Shown: piece by piece, positions 7,759 through 14,149 of the stretch
How the letters are laid out: each line of letters starts with the position of its first letter
Numbering within the stretch: the first letter of the stretch is position 1
Assembly: GCA_021804505.1 (NCBI GenBank)
Contig: JAJZHL010000007.1
Span: 1-14,149, forward strand
Length of the DNA: 14,149 nucleotides
Reading direction: 5' to 3'
Origin: Pseudomonadota bacterium
GTDB taxonomy: Bacteria; Pseudomonadota; Alphaproteobacteria; Rickettsiales; Rickettsiaceae
Program-made: the position numbers and the translations under genes
Notes under the pieces: generated by a model
The model's input: only the letters and a program-made list of their open reading frames with translations
The model's database searches: none
What the model was told of the DNA's origin: nothing

Positions 7759-8070
7759 ATGGATAATATAAATTTTACAAAATTGGCAGAAGAGACCATT
7801 GCTCTAATCGCGGATACGATTGAAAATGAAGATAAAGAGGGCTTAATTGAGATAGATTATCAAGGTAATATTCTCAATTTAGCTACCCACCAAGGTGTAT
7901 ATGTGATTAATAAGCATTCAGCAGCTAAAGAGATTTGGTTATCTTCCCCCGTAAGCGGTCCTCATCATTTCTATTACGATGCTGATAAATGGCAGTCTAG
8001 AAGCAAGGCGGATTTATTTACTATTCTAGAGCAAGAATTAAATATTCCTTTTTTACATATTAAACTATAA
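7759..8070 (+). CDS. cyaY: Frataxin homologue CyaY
   Basis: The 103-residue product matches the bacterial frataxin family, small cytoplasmic iron-binding proteins that modulate iron-sulfur cluster assembly on the IscS-IscU complex. The N-terminal helix is rich in acidic residues (AEETIALIADTIENEDKE), the proposed iron-binding face. The conserved strands read GVYVINKHSAAKEIWLSSPV (about 46-65) with SGPHHF at 66-71, and a W-containing segment, DKWQSRSKADLF, follows. The INK..a.kEIWLsSP.SGP core is diagnostic. Length is typical. It starts four bases after the mltG stop and ends nine bases before mrp, so the three are probably co-transcribed. Pairing with Mrp, another iron-sulfur protein, gives the cluster partial functional sense; mltG is unrelated. 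Confidence 0.9.
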   Translation: MDNINFTKLAEETIALIADTIENEDKEGLIEIDYQGNILNLATHQGVYVINKHSAAKEIWLSSPVSGPHHFYYDADKWQSRSKADLFTILEQELNIPFLHIKL

Positions 8071-8079
8071 AATATTTCA

Positions 8080-9075
8080 ATGACCATTATTGAACAACAG
8101 CAAGTTATCAATAAAATTGCAGATATTTGTTTGCGTGATAAAACTAGACTCACCGATATTATTTCAAATATTGTAATTAAAGGTCAAAATATTGGTTTTT
8201 CTATAGATGTTGTTGGTAAAGAGCCCAGCGAGATCGAGGAAGTAAAAACTGCTGCTATTAACAAACTGAATGAAATCCCAGACATTGGTAAAATATCTAT
8301 TATCCTAACTAGTAGTAAAATTATAGACAAAAAAACAGGTCATCCAAAAAATAAATATATTATAGATGGGGTAAAGAAGGTTATACTAGTAGCTTCTGGT
8401 AAGGGCGGTGTAGGCAAATCTACCGTAGCAGCATTAATAGCAGAACAACTAAATCTTGATGGATATAAAGTTGGTATTGTAGATGCAGATATTTATGGGC
8501 CTTCTATCCCCCAAATATTTGGTATTAGTGGTGTACCAGAATTAGTGTATAATAAAATGCTACCTTTAAAATCTCGTAATATTGAGATTATTTCTATTGG
8601 TTTCCTAATACAAAACAGCTCTGCTATTGTTTGGCGTGGTCCTATGGCAAGTAAGACTATTTACCAACTTTTATCTTTAACCCATTGGGACAATTTAGAT
8701 TATTTAATAATTGATATGCCACCGGGCACAGGAGATATCCACCTGAGTATTTTAGAAAATTATCAGCTAGCTGGAGTAATAATCGTCACGACCCCACAGA
8801 AAATGGCCAGTATAGACGTAGACAGATCAATAGATTTATATAAAAAGTTTAATCTGCCGATTTTAGGCATTATAGAAAATATGAGTTACCTTGTAGAACC
8901 AGTTACGGGTAAGGAAATTAATATATTCAAGGGCAGTAGCGGCAAGGAATTAGCGCAAAAGCACAACATACCACTAATTTGCACTATTCCTATTTCACCA
9001 CAATTAGCCTCAAACTGTGATAATAGCGAGAGCCTTACTGGAATAATTAAGCTGCCCATTAAAGAATTTGTTTAG
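8080..9075 (+). CDS. Mrp/ApbC-type P-loop ATPase, iron-sulfur carrier family
   Basis: The 331-residue product belongs to the Mrp/NBP35 (ApbC) family of dimeric ATPases that carry iron-sulfur clusters to target proteins. An N-terminal MIP18-like (DUF59) domain covers about 5-80. The deviant Walker A is SGKGGVGKST at 106-115, followed by GIVDADIYGPSIP (132-144) and the Walker B-like DYLIIDMPPGTGD (207-219). TTPQK at 237-241 and GIIENMSY at 263-270 are also family marks. The CxxC that bridges the cluster in most members should follow MSY, but here the sequence reads LVEPVTGKEINIF with no cysteine; Cys301 and Cys313 lie further on and do not form CxxC. My recollection is that rickettsial relatives may also lack it. 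Function as a cluster carrier is therefore uncertain, while the ATPase core is intact. It is the last gene of the mltG-cyaY-mrp cluster. Confidence 0.92.
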   Translation: MTIIEQQQVINKIADICLRDKTRLTDIISNIVIKGQNIGFSIDVVGKEPSEIEEVKTAAINKLNEIPDIGKISIILTSSKIIDKKTGHPKNKYIIDGVKKVILVASGKGGVGKSTVAALIAEQLNLDGYKVGIVDADIYGPSIPQIFGISGVPELVYNKMLPLKSRNIEIISIGFLIQNSSAIVWRGPMASKTIYQLLSLTHWDNLDYLIIDMPPGTGDIHLSILENYQLAGVIIVTTPQKMASIDVDRSIDLYKKFNLPILGIIENMSYLVEPVTGKEINIFKGSSGKELAQKHNIPLICTIPISPQLASNCDNSESLTGIIKLPIKEFV

Positions 9076-9140
9076 TCTCTTCATGTCATCCCTTGCCCCT
9101 CTATGTCATCCCAGCGGAGGCTAGGATTCAGCTAAAAGAA

Positions 9141-9166
9141 GGTCATCCCGAACTTGATTCGGGATC
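9141..9166. repeat. Palindromic repeat hairpin 2, copy B
   Basis: Stem ATCCCGAA / TTCGGGAT (9145-9152 with 9158-9165), loop CTTGA. It is a perfect 26-base inverted copy of 5431-5456. It lies between the convergent mrp and pheT genes, where a hairpin can limit read-through from either side. Confidence 0.9.
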
Positions 9167-9186
9167 TATTCTATCAATGTCATGAG

Positions 9187-9207
9187 ATCCTGAATTAAAT
9201 TCAGGAT
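9187..9207. repeat. Palindromic repeat hairpin in mrp-pheT spacer
   Basis: Perfect 9-bp stem ATCCTGAAT / ATTCAGGAT (9187-9195 with 9199-9207) and a 3-base loop, followed by GAC. It is a diverged member of the same family as hairpin 2. It may act as a bidirectional terminator, though it has no U-tract. Confidence 0.8.
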
Positions 9208-9255
9208 GACAAGAGAGGATTGAGGATGACATATTCACATGGTCCTTTACCTTCT

Positions 9256-11649
9256 TCAACTAATACCCCTTAACTGGCCTTGAAATTTCTGCGTAATTAT
9301 ATCAATAATTCCCTGGCTGATGGAGGTCAAATCTTCTTCAGTTAAAGTACGGTCATCTGCCTGCAACTGTACTTTTATTGCTAGTGATTTTTTACCAGCT
9401 GGCACTTGGTCTCCAGAATACACATCAAATAAATCAACTGACTGAATCAACTTTTTATTGGAATTCTTAATATACGCAATAATCTCACCTACTGGTTTAT
9501 TTATATCCACTATGAAGGCGTAATCTCTAAAGCTTATTTGAAAGTCAGAAACCACAAAATCATCACGTCTCCCATATTTTGCTTTAGCAAGTGGTATATT
9601 ATTGATATTTGCTTCAAGAGCAAAGACCTCACAATGGATGTCAAAATGCTTTAATATTAATGGATGTATCTGACCAAAATAAGCTATAATGTTTTTACCA
9701 AGCTTAATGGTAGTTGATTTTGTGGGATGATAATACGGTAAATCAATAGCACTATATTGGAATTGATCAAGTGATAAACCAGCATAGTTTAAAATATTTT
9801 CTAAATCTGACTTTACATCAAAAACATCCACAAACCTGACATCAGAATGCCAGGTTTTAGGGCTAAAATGTCCGCATCTTACTGCAGAAACAAAAGTCAG
9901 CTCCCCTTCTGTGATCCAGGAAGGGAAAATAGGACCAACTTCCATAAAAGCAATATCTCTCACAGATCTTGCTAAGTTTTTTTGCATTAACTGTAGCAAA
10001 TTTGGTATGATGCTTGGCCTCATGTAATTATTATCTATGCTAATTGGATTAAGTAAAAATAACTCCTCCTTTAATGGAGCAAATAACTTTGCCACCTCTC
10101 CTTCCATAAAGGAGTTGGTTACCACCTCATCGTACCCGCAATTTGCTAGAACTCTTCTAATCCCAGAAATTCTTTTTTGTTCTCTAGGTATAATTCTGGT
10201 TACCTCCATATCGGGCAGTTTGAGAGGTGCAAGTTTTTCATAACCATAAATTCTTACAATCTCTTCAACAATATCTTCTTTTATTTCTATATCATGCCGC
10301 CAAGAGGGTACTGTTAGTGTTAGGATATTACCCTTATCTTCTACCCCAAATCCCAATTTTGTTAATATATCAGAAATTTCAGCCTGCACTAAGTGCAAGC
10401 CAGCTATTTTTTCTAAATAATCTATAGGAAATTGTAAAATTTTTTGTGATGGAGCAGTATCTCCTTGATAAATAATTTGCGAAGCTTCTCCACCGCATAA
10501 AGAGAGAATCATTTCTGTGGCAATATCCAAACCATTTATAGTAAATGCTTGATCTAAATTACGTTCAGCACGGTATCTAGCATCAGTATCAAGTTGTAAA
10601 CGCCTACCTGTTCTAGTAACATATTTAGGTGAAAAACAGGCCGCTTCTAGTACGATATTTTTGGTTTCTTGATCACAACTACTAATTTGTCCACCTATGA
10701 TTCCAGCTAAACAATGGATACTCTGCTGCTCACCAGATTGAATTACTAGATCATCTGGCTGCAAATCGTACTCTTTGTCGTTCAAAGCCAGAAATTTAGC
10801 AGGCTTTTTTAGTGGGGCGATATGGAGATTATTTGATAATTTATCCTTATCATAAGCATGCAGAGGGCGGGCAAAACTGTAACAGATGTAATTAGTTATA
10901 TCTACTATACTTGAAATCGGTTTTAAGCCTACATTCTGTAATAATTGCTTAAGCCAATCTGGACTTGGACGATTTTGTACATTCCGTATTTCTCTAACTG
11001 CAAATAACTTACAAGTATCCTGATCTTCCAATGTTACCTTAAATGAGGACTGAAATCTATCTTTGATTTCCTTGGTTTGTAATTCTTTTAGCTTCCCAAC
11101 ACCTTTAGCAGCAAGATCACGTGCTATACCGTAGACACCAAGTGCATCACCACGATTTGGCGTAACGTTAATGTCAAATACTGGGTCATCGAGTCCATAA
11201 TATTTTATAAATGGCTCTCCTGTTACAGCATTTTCTGGCAGTTCTATTATACCATCTGAAGTAGGTTGTAAAAACAATTCTTCTTCTGAACAGAGCATGC
11301 CAAAGCTTTTTTCCCCTCTAATTAAAGATTCTTTGATTTTAAATTTACCATTCGGAATGGTAGCACCTATTTTGGCCAAGACTACCTTTATACCTGCTCT
11401 TGCATTGCTTGCGCCGCAAACGATTTGTAACATACCATCTTTAGTTTCTACATCACATATTTGAAGCTTATCTGCTGATGGGTGAGGCTTGGTTGCAAGT
11501 ATATAGGCTACCTCGAAATCCTTTAGCTCTGCACTTCTATCAATTATTTCTTCTACTTCAAGACCTAAGTCAGTTAGATGCTCTCCAATTTCTATAACAG
11601 AAGCATTTGTATCTAAAAATTTTTTCAACCACGATAAAGTAAATTTCAT
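9256..11649 (-). CDS. pheT: Phenylalanyl-tRNA synthetase beta subunit
   Basis: The 797-residue product is the beta chain of the (alpha-beta)2 phenylalanyl-tRNA synthetase. It binds tRNA-Phe, edits mischarged tyrosyl-tRNA and supports the catalytic alpha chain. The N-terminal [13 protein letters not shown] is typical. An EMAP/OB-type tRNA-binding domain follows at about 39-150 ([20 protein letters not shown]), then the B3/B4 editing domain (about 205-400), the B5 domain with [20 protein letters not shown], the catalytic-like core, and a C-terminal FDX-ACB anticodon-binding domain from about 705 to the end. Length is normal. Its ATG overlaps the last four bases of pheS (11646-11649), implying translational coupling. 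The stop faces mrp across a 180-bp repeat-filled spacer. No defect is visible. Confidence 0.98.
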   Translation of the reverse strand: MKFTLSWLKKFLDTNASVIEIGEHLTDLGLEVEEIIDRSAELKDFEVAYILATKPHPSADKLQICDVETKDGMLQIVCGASNARAGIKVVLAKIGATIPNGKFKIKESLIRGEKSFGMLCSEEELFLQPTSDGIIELPENAVTGEPFIKYYGLDDPVFDINVTPNRGDALGVYGIARDLAAKGVGKLKELQTKEIKDRFQSSFKVTLEDQDTCKLFAVREIRNVQNRPSPDWLKQLLQNVGLKPISSIVDITNYICYSFARPLHAYDKDKLSNNLHIAPLKKPAKFLALNDKEYDLQPDDLVIQSGEQQSIHCLAGIIGGQISSCDQETKNIVLEAACFSPKYVTRTGRRLQLDTDARYRAERNLDQAFTINGLDIATEMILSLCGGEASQIIYQGDTAPSQKILQFPIDYLEKIAGLHLVQAEISDILTKLGFGVEDKGNILTLTVPSWRHDIEIKEDIVEEIVRIYGYEKLAPLKLPDMEVTRIIPREQKRISGIRRVLANCGYDEVVTNSFMEGEVAKLFAPLKEELFLLNPISIDNNYMRPSIIPNLLQLMQKNLARSVRDIAFMEVGPIFPSWITEGELTFVSAVRCGHFSPKTWHSDVRFVDVFDVKSDLENILNYAGLSLDQFQYSAIDLPYYHPTKSTTIKLGKNIIAYFGQIHPLILKHFDIHCEVFALEANINNIPLAKAKYGRRDDFVVSDFQISFRDYAFIVDINKPVGEIIAYIKNSNKKLIQSVDLFDVYSGDQVPAGKKSLAIKVQLQADDRTLTEEDLTSISQGIIDIITQKFQGQLRGIS

Positions 11650-12695
11650 TTGGTTAATCCTCCTGCAAGCGAAGGTATGTCAAAAGTAGAGAAATTGTAA
11701 TGTTTAAGCCACCTGATATCTCCTTCAAAGAACTGACGAAGATCTTTCATTCCATATTTTAGCATAGCAAATCTTTCAACCCCTAGTCCAAAGGCAAATC
11801 CACGATATTTCTCATTATCAATATTCACATTCTTCAGCACATTAGGGTGCACCATACCACAACCTAGCACTTCTAGCCATTTATCACTCCCCTGCATCTT
11901 AATATCTACTTCAGCTGATGGTTCAGTAAATGGGAAAAAACTTGGCCTAAACCTGATTTCTATGTTAGATTGCTCAAAGAAATCTCTAATAAACTCAATA
12001 ATAACATATTTCAGATGCCTCATATTTATGCCTTCATCTACCACCAATCCTTCAATTTGGTGAAACATCGGCGTATGAGTCATATCACTATCTGAGCGGT
12101 ATGTCCTTCCTGGTGCAATAAACCTAAATGGAGGGTTACCATTTTGCATAGTACGGATTTGAATGGTTGAAGTATGAGTGCGAAGCAATAAAGGCTGTCC
12201 TTGTTCCTGTGCCTTAAGGTAGAATGTATCATGCATCTGCCTTGCAGGATGATCTTCATGTATATTTAAAGCTGTAAAATTGTACCAATCGCTTTCTATT
12301 GTAGGCCCTTCTTTAACTGCAAGCCCAAATTTTGCAAATACCTGGATTAATTCTTCAGTAGCCTGAGTAATTGGATGGATACTACCAGGTCTATGCTTTC
12401 TTGCGGCAAGGGTTAAATCTGTTTTATTTTCAGCAAAGCTTTTTTCCATCTCTAGCGTTTCTATAACTAGAGCTTTTTTTACCATCAGATCGTGGATTTC
12501 TTCCTTCATCTGATTTACTGCTTCACCAAATTTTCTTCGTTGATCAGGTTCTAAACTTGTCAGCTTTTTCATTTCCTGAGTAAGCAAACTTTGCTTCCCT
12601 AGAAATTCTATTCTTATTTTATTAAGTTCCTCTGATGACTGCGTCACTTCTATTTTTGCTTGTGCAGATTTGAGGATATGATCTAGATCCTGCAT
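11646..12695 (-). CDS. pheS: Phenylalanyl-tRNA synthetase alpha subunit
   Basis: The 349-residue product is the catalytic alpha chain, a class II synthetase that activates phenylalanine and charges tRNA-Phe. The N-terminal coiled coil (about 1-90) recognises the tRNA. Motif 1 lies around [13 protein letters not shown] (128-140), followed by [12 protein letters not shown] (149-160) and [12 protein letters not shown] (170-181). Motif 2 runs from [11 protein letters not shown] to FHQIEG (190-216). The Phe-pocket and motif 3 segments are [11 protein letters not shown] (255-265), [12 protein letters not shown] (273-284) and [14 protein letters not shown] (299-312). Length is near the family norm. 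It precedes pheT with a 4-bp overlap, so the two subunits are made together. The start was chosen because it gives the usual N-terminus; no strong Shine-Dalgarno sequence or promoter is evident in the upstream AT-rich DNA. Confidence 0.98.
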   Translation of the reverse strand: MQDLDHILKSAQAKIEVTQSSEELNKIRIEFLGKQSLLTQEMKKLTSLEPDQRRKFGEAVNQMKEEIHDLMVKKALVIETLEMEKSFAENKTDLTLAARKHRPGSIHPITQATEELIQVFAKFGLAVKEGPTIESDWYNFTALNIHEDHPARQMHDTFYLKAQEQGQPLLLRTHTSTIQIRTMQNGNPPFRFIAPGRTYRSDSDMTHTPMFHQIEGLVVDEGINMRHLKYVIIEFIRDFFEQSNIEIRFRPSFFPFTEPSAEVDIKMQGSDKWLEVLGCGMVHPNVLKNVNIDNEKYRGFAFGLGVERFAMLKYGMKDLRQFFEGDIRWLKHYNFSTFDIPSLAGGLTK

Positions 12696-12779
12696 AATAA
12701 TGTTTTAGGTAACTAATTAAAATAACAAATTATGTATATAGAGTAAAAATCGACTGATTACTACAATAATCAAAAACTC

Positions 12780-12900
12780 ATCAGCCTAAGACTGTTGTTT
12801 TTTCTGATGTCATTCTTGCTTCTTTCTTGCCCTCCCCGCCGTAGCTAGGTTGACATCAAGAACCTCGGGAATGACATTGAGAAGCGGGAATGATAACAAC
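12780..12900. repeat. Degenerate dispersed-repeat remnants upstream of pheS
   Basis: The spacer between the 338-residue gene and pheS contains pieces resembling the palindromic family: GTCATTCTTGC, GACATCAAGAACCTCGGGAATGACATTGAG and a second CGGGAATGA. CGGGAATGA occurs at 12866-12874 and again at 12885-12893. No perfect long stem remains, so these look like decayed or overlapping copies. Confidence 0.45.
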
Positions 12901-12926
12901 ACACATCCCCGTCGTAACCTATTATA

Positions 12927-13943
12927 TCAAACAGTCCTAATCTGCGCTTGCTTTGGACCGGATATTTTTTTCCTTACTAACCCACCTAGCTCTACTACAC
13001 TCTCTGCAACTTTACCAGTAGCTACTGCCTGATCTAAGACACTAACAACCACGTTACATGCACATTTTACTACGTTCCCTGCAGCTTTTGCAATTCTGCT
13101 CTTTGGACCTGCTGGTTCTGGCTGTTGTGAAGCCTGACTGCCTGCCAGAAATGTAGTTGCTTTATTCAGCCACTCTTTAGCAAATTTCTCCATTCTACCA
13201 AACCCTGTGGTCTGCTGATATGCGTCTAAAGCTACTGGCACAGCTGCAGTTTTGTCTTGTATCTCACTTTTTGCCTTCTTAAATCCTTCACCAAACTCCA
13301 TTAACATTTTCCATGCTTCGGCAGCTTGATCTTTATCAGGCACATCCTTCAGATCTAGCTGTGCACTTGCTATACATTTAGATACCATATCTAAACTTTC
13401 ATCTAGCTTATCTAGTTTTTTCCCACGACTTTTAATCGGCTCTTCTACGTTAAGCTCTTCTGGATCATCTATATTAAAAACCTTATCATGCACTGCACTA
13501 CCTAATTCTAGGACGCTCTCCGCAAGCTTACCTACAGCAGCGGTATGATTCAACGTGCAGAGTATTGCTGTACACGAAGTACTCATCACTTTTCCAACTG
13601 CCCTAAGAACGTCATTATTCTGAACTCTACTAACTGGATCACCAAGCATTGTATTGATTTTACTAAGCTGCTCTGTTGCAAATGTCTCAAGCTTACCGAA
13701 CATAGTTTTTTCGTATTCAGACCTTTGCATCTTAGAAGCTGTTTCCTTTAATACCCTTTTTTGCTCTTGATAATCCTTTTTAAAATCCTCAAGGGCTTTT
13801 GTCGCCTTACCAACATCTACTGCCTCTAACCCTCTTAATTTAGAGATTTTTTTTAATTCTTTCTCTGCCTGTTCCAAATTTTTATCTATTTCTGCAAAAG
13901 TGAGAACTATATTCTCATATAATTCGGCTGCACTTCCTGTCAT
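12927..13943 (-). CDS. Hypothetical protein with two diverged ~150-residue repeats
   Basis: I do not recognise this 338-residue protein. It is built of two copies of one unit, roughly 16-157 and 179-328, joined by an acidic linker (NIDDPEELNVEEPIKSRGKK). The matches are clear: FGKLETFATEQLSK (82-95) with FGRMEKFAKEWLNK (248-261), and VGKLAESVLELGSAVHDKVF (137-156) with TGKVAESVVELGGLVRKKIS (309-328). The first parts (IDKNLEQAEKEL and LDESLDMVSKCI) also line up. Each unit starts with a charged, coiled-coil-like helix and ends with a more hydrophobic, Ala/Val-rich helical part holding Cys residues (Cys124 and Cys129; Cys294 and Cys296). No signal peptide or clear membrane segment is seen, though the Ala/Val-rich parts could be amphipathic. 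AGAGGA at 13948-13953 is a good ribosome binding site before the ATG. The upstream neighbour is a GST-like gene 63 bp away on the same strand. It could be a structural or effector-like protein; function is unknown. Confidence 0.85.
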   Translation of the reverse strand: MTGSAAELYENIVLTFAEIDKNLEQAEKELKKISKLRGLEAVDVGKATKALEDFKKDYQEQKRVLKETASKMQRSEYEKTMFGKLETFATEQLSKINTMLGDPVSRVQNNDVLRAVGKVMSTSCTAILCTLNHTAAVGKLAESVLELGSAVHDKVFNIDDPEELNVEEPIKSRGKKLDKLDESLDMVSKCIASAQLDLKDVPDKDQAAEAWKMLMEFGEGFKKAKSEIQDKTAAVPVALDAYQQTTGFGRMEKFAKEWLNKATTFLAGSQASQQPEPAGPKSRIAKAAGNVVKCACNVVVSVLDQAVATGKVAESVVELGGLVRKKISGPKQAQIRTV

Positions 13944-14006
13944 GCTTTCCTCTGAAATTTATTTACATTAAGCAACCGTAACATAAAAAATACCCCAGCT
14001 CAATCA

Positions 14007-14149
14007 CTAAAAGTCTAAATCGGCATAACAGTGAGGGGCAGTAAAGCCTGGTATTTGATCTTGTAATATAGCGCGGAAACTAGGTCTAGACTTGATAATT
14101 GCATACCAATGCCGGATAGAAGGATATTTATCCCAATTTATCTGACCGA
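14007..14149 (-). CDS. Glutathione S-transferase-like protein, C-terminal end only
   Basis: The minus-strand frame is open from the window edge to a TAG at 14007-14009 and encodes the last 46 residues of a longer protein; the start lies beyond the window. The peptide reads WDKYPSIRHWYAIIKSRPSF and ends with FRAILQDQIPGFTAPHCYAD and LDF. The W..YP....WY..IKSRPSFR..L....PG..... YADLDF pattern is the C-terminal signature of an alphaproteobacterial glutathione S-transferase subfamily, enzymes that conjugate or reduce substrates with glutathione. The active-site N-terminal thioredoxin-like domain is outside the window, so catalytic ability cannot be judged. It lies upstream of the duplicated-domain gene on the same strand. 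Confidence 0.75.
   Translation of the reverse strand, partial: GQINWDKYPSIRHWYAIIKSRPSFRAILQDQIPGFTAPHCYADLDF

Noticed and set aside
9145..9207. Classical intrinsic terminators for mrp and pheT
   Set aside because: The hairpins are perfect but neither is followed by a U-tract on either strand, so I list them only as repeats.
12850..13032. Plus-strand ORF of 60 codons at the end of the duplicated-domain gene
   Set aside because: It starts in degenerate repeat DNA and runs antisense to a clear coding region; there is no ribosome binding site or recognisable motif.

Overview
The window is AT-rich chromosomal DNA that most likely comes from an obligate intracellular alphaproteobacterium of the order Rickettsiales, probably Rickettsiaceae. 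The reasons are the gene style (DnaK/DnaJ, PheS/PheT, MltG, CyaY and Mrp of alphaproteobacterial type), an isolated RelA/SpoT synthetase domain, a decayed MNT-HEPN gene, and spacers filled with short palindromic repeats of the 'GTCATCCCGAA...TTCGGGAT' kind. The genus cannot be fixed from the window alone.

Positions 1-3400 are an accessory, partly decayed stretch on the + strand. It holds a broken hypothetical gene with a GC-rich tail (1-573), a strong sigma70-like promoter (639-667), a stand-alone RelA/SpoT alarmone synthetase domain (890-1477), a nucleotidyltransferase-HEPN gene broken by one frameshift (1615-2536), and a T4-lysozyme-like muramidase with no visible export signal (2722-3384). 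This resembles the debris of an integrated element next to the housekeeping block.

Positions 3400-9075 are conserved housekeeping genes on the + strand. dnaK has a good Shine-Dalgarno sequence and a possible heat-shock promoter. It is followed by a 227-bp spacer with three perfect hairpins and then dnaJ. Next comes a tight cluster of mltG (septal-type peptidoglycan transglycosylase), cyaY (frataxin) and an Mrp/ApbC P-loop ATPase, with gaps of 4 and 9 bp. CyaY and Mrp both belong to iron-sulfur cluster metabolism; the Mrp here lacks the usual C-terminal CxxC.

Positions 9076-9255 are a convergent spacer with two hairpins. One is an exact 26-bp inverted copy of the middle hairpin between dnaK and dnaJ.

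Positions 9256-14149 are read on the - strand: a partial glutathione S-transferase-like gene at the window edge, a 338-residue unrecognised protein made of two diverged copies of a ~150-residue helical unit, then pheS-pheT (overlapping by 4 bp), which encode phenylalanyl-tRNA synthetase. The most notable points are the duplicated-domain protein, the repeat family, the synthetase-only RelA/SpoT protein with an altered RxKD-type motif, and the non-secreted GH24-like muramidase.
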